Below are positions 11,022 to 21,139 of a stretch of 64,000 nt of DNA, piece after piece. The notes below the pieces were generated by a model, which saw nothing but the letters and a program-made list of their open reading frames with translations, did not search any database and was not told the DNA's origin. A program made the translations under genes and the position numbers. Origin of the DNA: Molossus alvarezi. Taxonomy: Eukaryota > Chordata > Mammalia > Chiroptera > Molossidae. How positions within the stretch are numbered: the first letter of the stretch is position 1; every line of letters starts with the position of its first letter. Location: contig CM073888.1 of the NCBI GenBank assembly GCA_037176705.1, forward strand, positions 46,258,810-46,322,809, in the 5' to 3' direction.

Positions 11022-11529
11022 CTCCCTAATAATACGGAGCATGTCTTACTCATTTTCATACCACCAGCACTCAGCCAAATAAATTTATAATGAATTAATG
11101 AGAGGTGAATTTTGCCAGTTAAGGAAGAGAAAAGGAATACATACCGGGGTGTTAATAACGGTTTTCTTGGGCAGTAAGACTAAGGATGATTTTCATGTTC
11201 AGTTCTTTGCTAATCTGTGTTTTTTATATATCACTAATAAATATTTATTACTTTTGTAATTGAAAAACATTTTACAGAAACCTGTGCTAAGGTAAAATAA
11301 TCCTTAAGCAGATATTCCAGATCACAGCTTTTCCTATACTCTTTAAAAATGGCACCCTAAATCAAATACTGGGAAAAAGCAACATTTGATACCCATTTTG
11401 AATAACATCTAAAAAGTGGCAAAGGATATGCATGCACAGATCACAGGGAAAACAAAAAGATTCAATGATAATGCAAGCCCAACAGCAATATCTTCTCTCT
11501 CTCTTTCATTTTTTTGAGTCCTGATTTCT
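11022..11529. other. TMBIM4 intron 1 sequence, nothing recognised
   Basis: AT-rich; no SINE head, no ORF of note, no L1 similarity that I can support. Confidence 0.5.
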
Positions 11530-12155
11530 GTCCTTCTGCTTCACATCTCAAACTTAACATAGCCACAACAGGGACTCTTCGTTTCTACCCAAATCTGTCC
11601 TTCTCCCAGTCTTCTCAACACTAACCAGCACCAACATCCACCCAGCCATGTAGGAGTCATCTTTGATTCCCCCACTTCCTCCCAATCCATTAACTACCAC
11701 AACTTCCACTTGCAAAGTAGGACACATCCACCTGGATTCCTCTGCAACCTCTCTAGACAAAGTCTGTATGATTTTGTGCATGGACTATTGGAGTAGCCTA
11801 ACTGGTCTCCATGCTTTCACTCTAGTCCCACCTATTTTATTCTCCACACAGCTGTCAGAGTGATCTCTTTTATGAAATAAACCATATCCTGTGATTCCCT
11901 GCTTTAATGCTTTCAAAGATTTCCCTTCACTTAGAGTAAAATTTAAAAGCTTTTATGGGGCCTACAAGGCCCGGTGTGATATAGAACATTTCCAACCTCA
12001 CCTCACACCACTATTCCTTTTCTTCATATGCTTTACCCACAGTAGCCACCTTTCTGTTCCCCAAACATGCCAAATCCTTCCTTCTTCTGGGCCTCTGCCC
12101 TTGCTGTTTCCTCTGCCTGACATGCCCTCATCTTCTTTACATGGAATGATGGTTT
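11530..12155 (+). mobile_element. LINE-2 (L2) fragment
   Basis: Phrases typical of L2 ORF2 and its 3' part run in order: taggagtcatctttgattcc, tcctctgcaacctctctaga, ggagtagcctaactggtctcc, acacagctgtcagagtgatc, gagtaaaatttaaaagc, ctacaaggcccggtgtgat. Frame is broken throughout, as expected for an ancient copy. Confidence 0.8.
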
Positions 12156-12173
12156 AAAATATGTCCACAATTT

Positions 12174-12401
12174 TGTTTTAATCCTCACCTGAAGATATTT
12201 TTCTAGTTATCTTTAGATAGAGTGAGAGGGAGAGAGAAACATCAATGTGAGAGAGACACACCAACTGGTCGCCTCCCGCACGATCATGACCAGGGCCAGG
12301 GATGAATTGCAATTGAGGTATGTGCCCTTGACTGGAATCGAACCCTTGACTCATTGGTCCTTGGGCTGACACTCTAACTGCTGAGCCAAACCAGCCAGGA
12401 C
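12174..12401 (-). mobile_element. Ves SINE inserted at the end of the L2
   Basis: Perfect 16-bp duplication aatatgtccacaattt at 12158-12173 and 12402-12417. Minus-strand head ctggctggtttggctcagcag. Confidence 0.93.
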
Positions 12402-12719
12402 AATATGTCCACAATTTCTGACATTTCCTTCAAGTGACTCACTTCTAACAAAAAAAAATAAGGCAGAAGTAGCAGTGTATGTTTTATTTAACGGAATGAA
12501 CCATAAGAAGAATCATAGGAGACCCACAAAGTTTACTAAATAATTTTATTGGCAAAAATACCACCAAAGTATGCCTCTGGTACCACTGGGTTTTGGGTGT
12601 GTGGGTACAAATAATTTGTCTCTGTAGTGCCAAAGACTTCAAGAGGGTCTTGGCTTGCATGTGGAAGAAAGAAAAAGAATTTCTGGCAAGAGGGTAAACT
12701 GTGGTGGTTTAAAATAGGC

Positions 12720-13228
12720 TTAAAAATTATTTGACACTACCTTCAAAAGATGTAGCCTAGATCCCCTCCCTATGAGTGTGGACTGAACTTAATGACCTGC
12801 TTTTAATGAATAGAATAATGGAGATGTGAAGTGTGGGTGACCACCATGACAAGATCATAAAAGGCGCTACAGCGTCTTCATTACTCTCAAGGATTGACTG
12901 CTCTGGGGGAAGCCAGCCACTATGTCGAGGACACTCAAGCAGCCCAGGGAGTGGGTCCTGTAGCAAGGAACTGAGGCCTTCTGTCAACAGCCATATTGGT
13001 GAGATTTCCTGGTAGCAGATCCTCCAGCTCAGTCAAGCCTTTAGCTGACTGCAACCCCAGCCCACATCTTGATCAGAATCACAAGAGAAAATGAGCCAGA
13101 CAGAACTACTTGGCTAAATCCGCCCCAGATTCCTGATTGTCAGAAACTGTGTGATATAATAACTATTTGTCACTTCAAGCTACTGAACTTTGAGGTAATA
13201 GTTTATAAAGCAATAGATAATACACCTG
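12720..13228 (+). mobile_element. MLT1-like (MaLR) LTR
   Basis: Ordered similarity to MLT1-type LTRs: acttaatgacctgcttttaa, gctctgggggaagccagcca, gtcgaggacactcaagcagc, aaggaactgaggccttctgt, agatcctccagctcagtcaa, agaaactgtgtgatataata. No internal retroviral sequence is attached. Confidence 0.75.
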
Positions 13229-13469
13229 GCTAGCTCCTCATACAACTGTCATCTCCTTTCCCTGACCATTCTTGTAACTAAAATATCTGCCACTCTAAAC
13301 CCTGAGTTCTATTCCATTACTGTTTATTTTCTTTAGAGAACTTATCATAGCTAGTAGTCTGTTTATTTGCTGACCTCTTTAGTACCTGTCTCCCTCAATC
13401 CCTAATCCAAATGATACTCTTGAGGACTGAAATGTTGTCTGATTACTGTCATATCCCTAATATCAGTTT

Positions 13470-14092
13470 TGTAAATGAAGGAAAATATTCACCTTCACTC
13501 ACATAGCTAAATGAATGCAAATTAAAACAAGATAACATTTTTTTACCTACCTCATGAGTCAGCAAACTATAACCCATTGGCCAAATCCAGCCCACCACTT
13601 GATTTTGTAAGTAGTTTTATTAGGCACAGCCACACTTACGCATCTGTGTATCCTTTACAACTGCTTTGGCACTACAATGGCAGAGTTGAGTAGTTGCAAC
13701 AGACACCGAAGGCCCCATAAAGCTGAAAATATTTACTATTTAGGCCTTCGTAGAAAGTGTTGGCAACCTATGATCTACCAGATTGCCAAATATTAAAAGT
13801 TTCGATGATAGTGTTGGTGAGGGTGCAAAAAAGGTACCCTCATATATTGTTCTCCTGCAGAGTCAAAGGTGCAAACTCACTGGAGGATAGTTAATAACAT
13901 CAGTCAAATTTAAAATATACATACTCTTTTGAGCCCATAATTTAACTTCTAAAAATTTAGCCTAGAGCAATACTTGCAGAAATTCACAAAGATATGAAAA
14001 GATATTCCCTAAAGCACTATTTGAAGGAATAAAAAAATAAAAAAGAACCTAAATATCCATCAAGAGGGGATGATTAAATTAACTGGGGTATA
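13470..14092 (+). mobile_element. Old L1 (L1M-like) fragment, interrupted
   Basis: Phrases such as aatgcaaattaaaacaagat, ttggtgagggtgcaaaaaag, gagcaatacttgcagaaatt and aacctaaatatccatcaag follow the 3' part of mammalian L1 ORF2 in sense orientation. A hAT-like element interrupts it at about 13555-13785 and a Ves SINE follows at 14093. Confidence 0.7.
13555..13785. mobile_element. hAT-like non-autonomous DNA transposon remnant
   Basis: The ends read gagtcagcaaactata and agtgttggcaacc, imperfect inverted termini. The inside has ttggccaaatccagcccacc and ggcagagttgagtagttgca, well-known text of a common mammalian DNA-transposon repeat. Family name not assigned. Confidence 0.55.
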
Positions 14093-14340
14093 GCCCTGGC
14101 TGGTTTGGCTTAGCGGTTAGAGCATCAGCCTGCAGTCCAGAGAGACCCAGGTTCGGTTCCCGCTAAGGGCACATGCCTCGGTTGCAGTTTGTCCCCGGCC
14201 CTGGTTGGGCCATGTGGGAGGCAGCCACTCGATGTGTCCCTTTCACACTGATGTTTCTCTCTCTCTCTCTTCCTCCCACTCTATCTGAACAAAAAATGGA
14301 AAAATGTCCTCGGGTGAGGATAAAAAAAAGAGAGAGAGAA
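14093..14340 (+). mobile_element. Ves SINE
   Basis: Head, B-box gttcggttcccgc and tail tcctcgggtgaggataaaaa are all present. No clear duplication found; it sits in old L1 sequence. Confidence 0.9.
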
Positions 14341-14526
14341 AAAAATAAAGTCCATCAAAAACAAAATGGGCAAAGGACTCGAATAACATCTCTTCAAAGA
14401 AGATGTACAAATGGCCCATAAGTATATGAAGATGTTCAACATCACTAATTACCAGGGAAATGCAAATCAAAACCAAAATGCATACAATCTCACACTCATC
14501 TGAATGACTACTTAAAAAAAAAAACA
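14341..14526 (+). mobile_element. Old L1 fragment
   Basis: Contains aatgggcaaaggactcgaat, gtatatgaagatgttcaaca, tcaccaatt-like and gggaaatgcaaatcaaaacc, the familiar L1 ORF2 end segment. Probably the same or a neighbouring element as the pieces at 14751-14888 and 16099-16810. Confidence 0.75.
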
Positions 14527-14750
14527 TGCCCAGCTGGTGTGGCTCAGTGGCTGAATGTTGACCCATGCACCAAGAGGTTGCCGGTTCAATTCCCGATCAG
14601 GACACATGCCCAGGTTGTGGGCCGGATCCCCAAGTGGGAGCATGCAGGAGGCAGCCAATAGATGTCCTCTCTCATCGATGTTTCTATCCCCTTTCCTGCT
14701 CCCTTTCTCTCTCTCTAAAGTCAATAAAGGAGAAAAAAAAAAATTGAAGA
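14527..14750 (+). mobile_element. Ves-type SINE, 'CGACCCATGCACC'-like subfamily
   Basis: Head ctggtgtggctcagtggctg, middle caagaggttgccggttcaat, body gggagcatgcaggaggcagcc, then A-tail. The head carries a ttgacc variant. Confidence 0.9.
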
Positions 14751-14888
14751 TTTAAAAAAACACACATACACACAAAAAGTGTCAGTGAGGATGTGGACAA
14801 ATTGGACCCTTGTGTAATGTTAAGAATATAAAATGGTCCAGCCTCTATGTAAAACAGAATGGTGGTTCCTCAAAAAATTAAAAAATAT
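14751..14888 (+). mobile_element. Old L1 fragment, continued
   Basis: aaagtgtcagtgaggatgtgg and tgtaaaacagaatggtggtt are standard L1 ORF2 phrases continuing the fragment at 14341. Confidence 0.7.
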
Positions 14889-15148
14889 CCCTGGCTGGTT
14901 TTGCTCAGTGGTTAGAGCATCGGTCCATGGACCAGAGAGTCCTGGGTTCGGTTCCCACTAAGGGTATGTACCTCGGTTGCAGTTTGTCCCTGGCCCCGGT
15001 TGAGGTCGTGTGGGTGGCAACCAGTAGATGTGTCTCTCTCACATCGATGTTTCTCTCTCTCTCTCTCTCTCTCTCTTCTTCCCTCTCTCTCTCCCACTCT
15101 ATCTGAAGATAAATGCCAAAAAAAAGGTCCTCATATGAGGATTAAAAA
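14889..15148 (+). mobile_element. Ves SINE with expanded (CT)n
   Basis: Head ccctggctggttttgctcag, then a CT repeat at about 15050-15076 and an altered tail tcctcatatgaggattaaaa. It interrupts old L1 sequence. Confidence 0.9.
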
Positions 15149-15164
15149 ATAGAATTACCCTACT

Positions 15165-16095
15165 GTAAGAAAATATAAAATATATATTGTCTGTGATTCC
15201 TGACGCAGAGCTCCTGAAACCCTTATAATTTCCTAAGTGATAAGAGCACTATGTGCACCTTTTGTTCTAATACTGGTTTTTGACCCCGGTTCTTAACATG
15301 GCTGGTCCCTTGTAATGTCCTGGGTGATAAGAGTGTCTTTGTTCTACTGAGTGGCTTTCAGTTGGCTTCTGGACAAGGGCTAGTCGCCAGAAAGAACAAG
15401 TCAAGATCAGAAGTTAGAATTTTCAGCCCAATCCCCATTTTCTTGAGAAAGGAAAAGGGATGAAAATGCAGAAAAGATCGATCATGCCTACCCAAGGAAG
15501 CCTCCATAAAATCCCAGTAGTATGGGATTAAGAGAGTTTCTTGACTGGTGAACACATCCACATACTGGGAGAGTGACACACTCCAACCATGGGGACAGAG
15601 GCTCCAGCGCTTGGGACCATCCCAAGTGGCCTTGCCCTATGTACTCTTCATCTAGCTATTCATCTCTATCCTTTAATAAACTGGCAAATGACAGTGCTAC
15701 CCTGAGTTCTGTGAGCCTCTATAACAAATTATCAAACCTGAGGAGGGCATCCTGGGAACCTCTGATTTGTGGCCAAGTCAGACAAAAGCTGTGGGTAACC
15801 TGGGGACTTATTACCTATGATTGGCATCCGAAGTGGGGTGGGTGCAGCCTTGTGGGATTGAGCCCTTGTGGGATGTGACACTATCTCTTGGCAGACAGTG
15901 TCAGAATTTAGATAAACTGTAGGACACCCTGATGGTATCACAAAAAATTGCTTGGTATTGTGGAAAAAACAAAAAAACCCACATATTTGGTAACCAGAAA
16001 TGTCAGAAGTGTTCTGTATGAGAAGTAAAAGAGAAACACAGGAGGAAAAACTGGATTTTTCCAATGAAAAAACAGGTTTTTCACTAAAACACATT
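15165..16095 (+). mobile_element. ERV-type solo LTR (old, class not certain)
   Basis: About 0.9 kb of non-L1 sequence splits one old L1: left L1 text stops near 15165 and resumes with agcaattccacatttcag near 16100. The insert has LTR-like features: a repeated gtgataagag motif, ctttaataaactggcaaat (poly(A) signal), and a downstream tgtgggattgag block. No gag, pol or env frame is visible, so it looks like a solo LTR. An ERV1-type assignment is only a guess. Confidence 0.5.
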
Positions 16096-16098
16096 TGA

Positions 16099-16446
16099 CA
16101 CAGCAATTCCACATTTCAGTATATATCCAAAAGAACTGAAAGTAGAATCCCAAAAAGATATGGAATATTATTCAGCCTTAAGAAGGAAGGAAATTCTGAC
16201 ACATTCTACAACAGGGATGCACCTTGAAAACATACTAACTGAAACAAGCCAGTTACAAAAAGACAAATAATATATGATTCCACTTATACGAGGTATCTAG
16301 AAGGGCCAAATTCATACAAACAGACGGTATACGGGTAGTTGCCAGGGGCTGGTGGGAGGGGGAAAATGGGAAGTTCTTTGATGGGTGTAGTTTTGCAAGA
16401 TGAAAACGTTTTGGAGGTTGGTTGCACAACAATGTGAACGTTTTTT
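16099..16446 (+). mobile_element. Old L1, 3' end
   Basis: gaatattattcagccttaag, ataatatatgattccactta and gttgccaggggctggtggg are the end of ORF2 and start of the 3' UTR of L1M-type elements. It continues after the SINE at 16729-16810. Confidence 0.8.
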
Positions 16447-16711
16447 TGTTTTTGTTTTTGTTTTGTTTTTTTATCCTCACCCGAGGATATTTTTCCATTT
16501 TTTGTACAGATAGAGTGGGAGGGAGAGAGAGGAAGGGAGAGAGAGAGAGAGAAACATCGACATGAAGGGACACATCGAGTGGCTGCCACCCGCACGACCA
16601 ACCAGGGTCGGGGACAAACTGCAACCGAAGTACGTGCCCTTAGCGGGAACCGAACCCGGGTCTCTCCGACCGCAGGCCGACGCTCTAACCGCTGAGCCAA
16701 ACTGGCCAGGG
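16447..16711 (-). mobile_element. Ves SINE, near-consensus, young
   Basis: Perfect 17-bp duplication caatgtgaacgtttttt at 16430-16446 and 16712-16728. The minus-strand head ctggccagtttggctcagcgg and B-box gggttcggttcccgc are intact. Confidence 0.95.
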
Positions 16712-16810
16712 CAATGTGAACGTTTTTTAACGTGACTGAACTTTAGTACCCTTAAAAATGGTTAAGATGGTACATTTTTAATATTAGGTGTATTTTAATT
16801 AAAAACAAAA

Positions 16811-17243
16811 ACTGAGCTCACTTGCCAAAATAATTCCAAAATTCAATTTCAGAAACACAGATGCTAGAGATCACGATTCTTAGTGCATCAGAGCTTCGTA
16901 ATTCCTTTTCAAGAACAAGTTCCAGCTGCCCTGACAGGATGAAAATCTGGGGCAGCTTCTGTGATCAACTGGCTGAACTAGACTGGACAATGAATTCCAC
17001 CTAAGTGAAACTGAGCATTTTAAATTCAGAATAATTTCTGCCCAGCGGATACTGCATAATAACCTAAAACTAATATGGTATTTTGACTGAATTAGAAGGC
17101 ATCTATCTTCAGCAACTGTCCCAATAATACTCAAACCTATGTAGAGTTCTAGGTCCTGCAGAGAGAAGATAATGAACGAGAATAGATATGGTCCCTGCCC
17201 TCACAGATCTTACAATCCAAACGACACAGACAAATAGAAAATT
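16811..17243. other. TMBIM4 intron 1, unique-looking sequence
   Basis: No repeat signature or coding potential that I can support. Confidence 0.5.
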
Positions 17244-17259
17244 AAAATGTGTTCACATG

Positions 17260-17668
17260 GGCCCTGGCCAGGTAGCTCAGTTGGTCAAAGCAAGGTCTGT
17301 GCACACCAAGGTTGGGGGTTTGATCCCGTCAGGGTACATGCTAGAAGCAACCAATGAATGTAAAACATAAGAGCAACAACAAACTGATGTTTCTCTCTCT
17401 CTCTCTCGAATCAAAAATAAGTAAGTAAGTAAGTAAATAAATAAATAAATAAGTGTGACCTGACTGGAGTGGCTCAACTGGTTGGGCCGCCTCCTTTGCA
17501 CCAAAAGGTTGCCAGTTCCATTCCCAGCCTGGGTACAGGCCGGGCTGTGTCTGAATCCCCGGCAGGGGGCGTGCAGGAGGGAGCCAATGGATGTTCCGCT
17601 CACATCAGGTTTCTGTTCCTCTTTCTCTCCCTTCCTCTATAAAAAAATCAACAATATAAAAATAAAAT
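17260..17668 (+). mobile_element. Two tandem diverged Ves-related SINEs in one target site
   Basis: The first unit starts at 17261 (ccctggccaggtagctcagttgg) and ends in an (AAGT/AAAT)n tail at 17417-17455. A second unit follows (tgactggagtggctcaactgg) and ends in an A-rich tail. A single perfect 16-bp duplication aaaatgtgttcacatg (17244-17259, 17669-17684) encloses both, so the second probably landed in the tail of the first. Confidence 0.85.
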
Positions 17669-17849
17669 AAAATGTGTTCACATGCCCAGAACACAAACAT
17701 CCCAGCAGATAACTCAATGCAGGTTACGTCCCAAGATTACACAATTTGGTTTCTTTTCATCTAAAGATGCCAAATTAAGGCCGCTGAGTTTTTCATCTGT
17801 CCCTTTCTACGCAGAACACGGCCGGGGTCACGTAGGCTCCTGTTTCCTC

Positions 17850-18350
17850 CCCCGAGCACACGGCGAGGAGGCCCTCTAGCGGCCGTCCCGCTGGGCCCCT
17901 GCGGGGGAGGGCGCTCGGCCCGGGCCGGAGCCGAGGTGGGAAAGGAGCTCCCTGGGGCCCCCGGGGCGCCCGGGCCCCCGGCTCCCCTCGGAGAGCGCGC
18001 TCCGTCTGACACCGGAAGTCCGCCCCTCCCCCCCAGCGAGGCCCGCTGCGCAGCAGGCCCCACCCGGGCGCCCGGGGAATGGGGCGACCTACCCATTCGG
18101 ATGTACACGCTGGCAGAGGCCACGCAGCTCCCATAGTTGAAGTCGTCCACGATGGAAGAGCTGGGGTAGCGGGGGCCTGAGTCAGCCATGGCAGCACTGG
18201 TACCCCCAGCTCCCCGCCGAAAAGCAGAAGACAATGACCGCAACAGCCCTTCACTTCCGGATAAGCTTCCGGAGCGCAGCCTGGGCCAATCAGAGAGAGA
18301 GCTGACGGCACAAGGGGTCGCTTCGTCAGCGCTTCCCCACGGGAACTTAC
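17850..18350 (-). promoter_or_regulatory. TMBIM4: CpG-rich promoter region of TMBIM4
   Basis: A GC- and CpG-rich block spans the first coding exon. Upstream of the ATG (higher coordinates) are two ETS-type cttccgg sites (18254-18260, 18266-18272) and a ggccaatcag CCAAT box (18284-18293). There is no TATA box. This is a typical housekeeping-gene layout. The transcription start is inferred to lie between the ATG and these motifs, not observed. Confidence 0.75.
18093..18189 (-). CDS. TMBIM4: TMBIM4 coding exon 1: transmembrane BAX inhibitor motif protein 4, N-terminus
   Basis: The ATG is at 18187-18189 on the minus strand and the donor gtaggt at 18087-18092. It encodes [20 protein letters not shown] and on to ASASVYIRM plus one G, the cytosolic N-terminus typical of TMBIM4 (also called GAAP or LFG4). 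The protein is a multi-pass Golgi/ER membrane protein of the BAX-inhibitor-1 family that limits calcium-driven apoptosis; that role is family knowledge. The five exons in this window join in phase for about 154 codons of a protein that is about 238 residues in human. Splice sites and phases are all canonical, so the gene looks functional. It is transcribed away from IRAK3. Confidence 0.96.
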
Positions 18351-18375
18351 CACGGAAACTTCGCCCCTTTCTTAT

Positions 18376-18518
18376 TTTAATTTAGAGAGAGAGAGAGAAG
18401 CATCGATTTATGATTCCGGTTATTCATGCATTTGTTGCTTCATGTGATGGGAATCGAACCATCAAACTTTTGTTGCGTGGGTGGATGCTCAACCACTAAG
18501 CCACAGGGGCTGGGCGTG
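18376..18518 (-). mobile_element. Diverged, shortened Ves-related SINE
   Basis: Minus strand: ccctgtggcttagtggttgag head, then cgattcccatcac and a GA-rich end; the middle and tail are shortened. It begins about 190 bases upstream of the TMBIM4 ATG. Confidence 0.75.
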
Positions 18519-18546
18519 GCTAGAGGTCTTTTAAAAAGCTTGTTGA

Positions 18547-18766
18547 GCCCTGCATTGGGACTGGTGGCTTGAAAGTTGTCCCGCGGACTGAGAGCACTGA
18601 GAGACCCTGGTTCCATTCCCGTCAGGGCGCATGCCCAGGTTGCGGGCTGGATCCCCAGTAGGGGGCGTGCAGGAGGCAGCCCATCAATGTTTCTCTCTCA
18701 CGTGGATGTTTCTGTCTCTCACTTCCTCTGTTTCTAAAAAAGAAAATCAAAAACTTTAAAAATAAA
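18547..18766 (+). mobile_element. Ves-related SINE
   Basis: Body gggggcgtgcaggaggcagcc and A-rich tail; the head is diverged. Perfect 15-bp duplication taaaaagcttgttga at 18532-18546 and 18767-18781. Confidence 0.88.
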
Positions 18767-18784
18767 TAAAAAGCTTGTTGAGGA

Positions 18785-18968
18785 GCCCTGGCTGGGCAGC
18801 AGCTGGTTGGTGTCATGCAGATACACCGAAGTTGCTGTTTGGATCCCTAGTCGGGGCACAAAGAAGAATCAATCAATGAATGCATAAATAAGTGGAAAAA
18901 CAAATCAATGTTTCTCTTTCTTCCTCTCTCTCTAAAGATATCAATAAGTAAAAAATTTAATAATTAAA
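18785..18968 (+). mobile_element. Ves-related SINE, diverged
   Basis: Starts gccctggctgggcagcagctgg, has cctagtcggggcac and a tail with repeated aat. It follows directly on the previous SINE. Confidence 0.75.
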
Positions 18969-19076
18969 AAACATCTGGCTTGGAGAGTTGCTAACAGCAT
19001 TAGAAGCAAAGTCCCATCCGTTCCCATTCATTCCACAAATACTTCATACTCCTTCAATAATCACACTGGGGATGCA

Positions 19077-19327
19077 CTTTTTTTAATTCTCACCCAAGGA
19101 TATGTTTGTTTGTTTGTTTCCTCTGATTCTAGAGAGAGAGCAAGGGAGAGGGAGAAGGAGAGGGAAAAGGAGAGGGAGAGAGAAAAATTCATTAGTTTTA
19201 CCCATATATACCCTGACCTGACCAGAGATTGAATTCACAGCCTGGGTATGTGCCTTGACCAGGAATTGAACCAGAGACCTTCAGTGCACCAGAAGACACC
19301 CTGAATAATGAGACACACTGGCCAGGG
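19077..19327 (-). mobile_element. Ves-related SINE
   Basis: Minus strand: ggccctggccagtgtgtctc head, tail tccttgggtgagaattaaaa, with a purine-rich (gggaga)n body. Confidence 0.85.
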
Positions 19328-19334
19328 CCTGGGG

Positions 19335-19580
19335 TGGGTTTTTGTTTTTGTTTTTGTTTTTTAATCCTCACCCAGGACATTTTTGCATTTATTTTCAGAT
19401 AGAGCGGGGATGGGAGGGACATTGATGTAAGAGAGACACATCCAGTGGTTGCCACCCGCACCACCCCAACCGGTCTGGGGCCAAACTGCAACTGAGGTAC
19501 CTGCCCTTAGCGGAAACCAACCCAGGACTCTCTGGTCTGCAGGCCGATGCTCTAACCGCTAAGCCAAAACGGCCAGGGCT
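19335..19580 (-). mobile_element. Ves SINE
   Basis: Minus strand: head ctggccgttttggcttagcgg; tail tcctgggtgaggattaaaaa and a (CAAAAA)n stretch. Confidence 0.88.
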
Positions 19581-19615
19581 GGGGGTGTATTTTTAACATT
19601 TTTTTTCAAATCTGC

Positions 19616-19838
19616 TGTGCCCAGGTGGCTCAGTTGGTTGGAGCGTTGTCTGCTTTACCAAAGGGTTGCAGGTTCTATTTCTGGTTAGGACCCATACCTA
19701 GGTTGCAGGTTCAATCCCCCAGGTTGGGGCACACAAGGAAGCAGCTGATAGGTGTTTCTCTCTCACATTTATGTTTCATTCTCTCCCTTCCTCTCTCTCT
19801 AAAAATCATTTTTTTAAAAATCCTTGAGTAAGGATTAA
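19616..19838 (+). mobile_element. Ves-related SINE
   Basis: Head cccaggtggctcagttggttg, tail tccttgagtaaggattaaaa. Confidence 0.88.
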
Positions 19839-19902
19839 AAATTTTTTATTGAAACATTGTTCAGATCTAAAACTTTATTTGGTTCTTTTTTAAATTTCTT
19901 TC

Positions 19903-20129
19903 TTTTTTTTTAATCCTCACCCGAGGACATTTTTGCATATATCTTCAGATAGAGCAGGAGGAAGAGAGAGAGAGAGAAACATCGATGTGAGAGAGACAGA
20001 TTGACTGGCTGCCACCCACACAACCCCAACCAGAGCCAGGAAAAAACTGCGACCGAGGTTCGTGCCCTTAGCGGGAACTGAACCCTGGAATCTGTGGTCC
20101 ACAGGCCGACACTCTAACCACTGCTCAGG
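19903..20129 (-). mobile_element. Ves SINE with a shortened head
   Basis: Minus strand: the head reads gccctgagcagtggttagagtg, with the A-box part lost by a small deletion; the rest is complete. It is inserted at the 3' end of an old L1. Confidence 0.88.
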
Positions 20130-20131
20130 GC

Positions 20132-21062
20132 TCATTTTTTATTTACAGTTCACATTCAATATTATTTTATATTAGTTAGGTGTACAGCATGGTCATTAGA
20201 CAAGCACATACTTACAAAGTGTTCCCCTGATATTTCCAGTACCCATTTGGCACCATACATAGTTATCACAATATTATTGGCTATATTCCCTATGCTGTAC
20301 TTTACATCCATGTGACTATTTTATCACTACCAATCTGTACTTCTTGATCCCTTCACCTTTTTCACCTAGCTCCCCAAGCTCCCTACCCTTTGGCAACCAT
20401 TAATCTGTTCTCTGTGTCTATAAGTCTGTTTCAATTTTGTTTGTTTATATTGCTTTTTAGGTTTCACATATAAGTGAAATAATATGGTATTTGTCTTTCT
20501 CTGACTGACTTATTTCACTTAGCATAATACCCTCTAGGTCCATCTATGCTGTTGCATATGGTAAGATTTCATTCTTTTTTATAGGCAAGTAATATTCCAG
20601 TGTATATATGTATCACCACTTTTTTACCCACTCGTCATTGATGGACATTTGGGTTGCTTCCACATCTTGTCTATTATAAATAATGCTGCAATGAACATAG
20701 AAGTAAATATATTCTTTCGAATTAGTGTTCTCAGTTTCTTTGGATGTATACCCAGAAGTAGAATTGCTGGGTCACAAGGCAGTTCCATTTATAATTTTTT
20801 GAGGACTCTCCATACTGTTTTTCATAGTGGCTGCACAAATCTGCATTCCTATTAACAGTGTATGAGAGTTCCCTTTTCTCAACATCCTCAACAACACTTG
20901 TTTGTTAACTTATTGATGATAGCTATTCTGATAAGTGTGAGATGATATTTCATTGTGCTTTTAATTTGCATTTCTCTGATGATTAGTGACATTGATCATC
21001 TTTTTATATGTCTTTTGGCAATTTGTATGTCCTCTTTGGAGAAGTGTCTATTCATAAGGATG
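20132..21062 (-). mobile_element. Old L1 (3' UTR and ORF2 end)
   Basis: Reading the complement, the ORF2 end is recognisable (matching gtgaaataatatggtatttg, tttgggttgcttccacatct, gtgaagtgtct-like text) and the 3' UTR has ctggcaacc-type and cacctttttcacc text. The 3' UTR resembles that of the half-L1 at 33 kb. Several stops; inactive. Confidence 0.85.
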
Positions 21063-21139
21063 CATTTTCAATTATATTATTTTAACAATAATATTAATCC
21101 CTAAATTTAATGAACTTAATGAGCACTTACTATAAATCA

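Noticed and set aside
17761..18353. Minus-strand frames of 160 and 186 codons through the CpG island
   Set aside because: They read through the TMBIM4 exon 1 donor into GC-rich intron; only 18093-18189 is coding.
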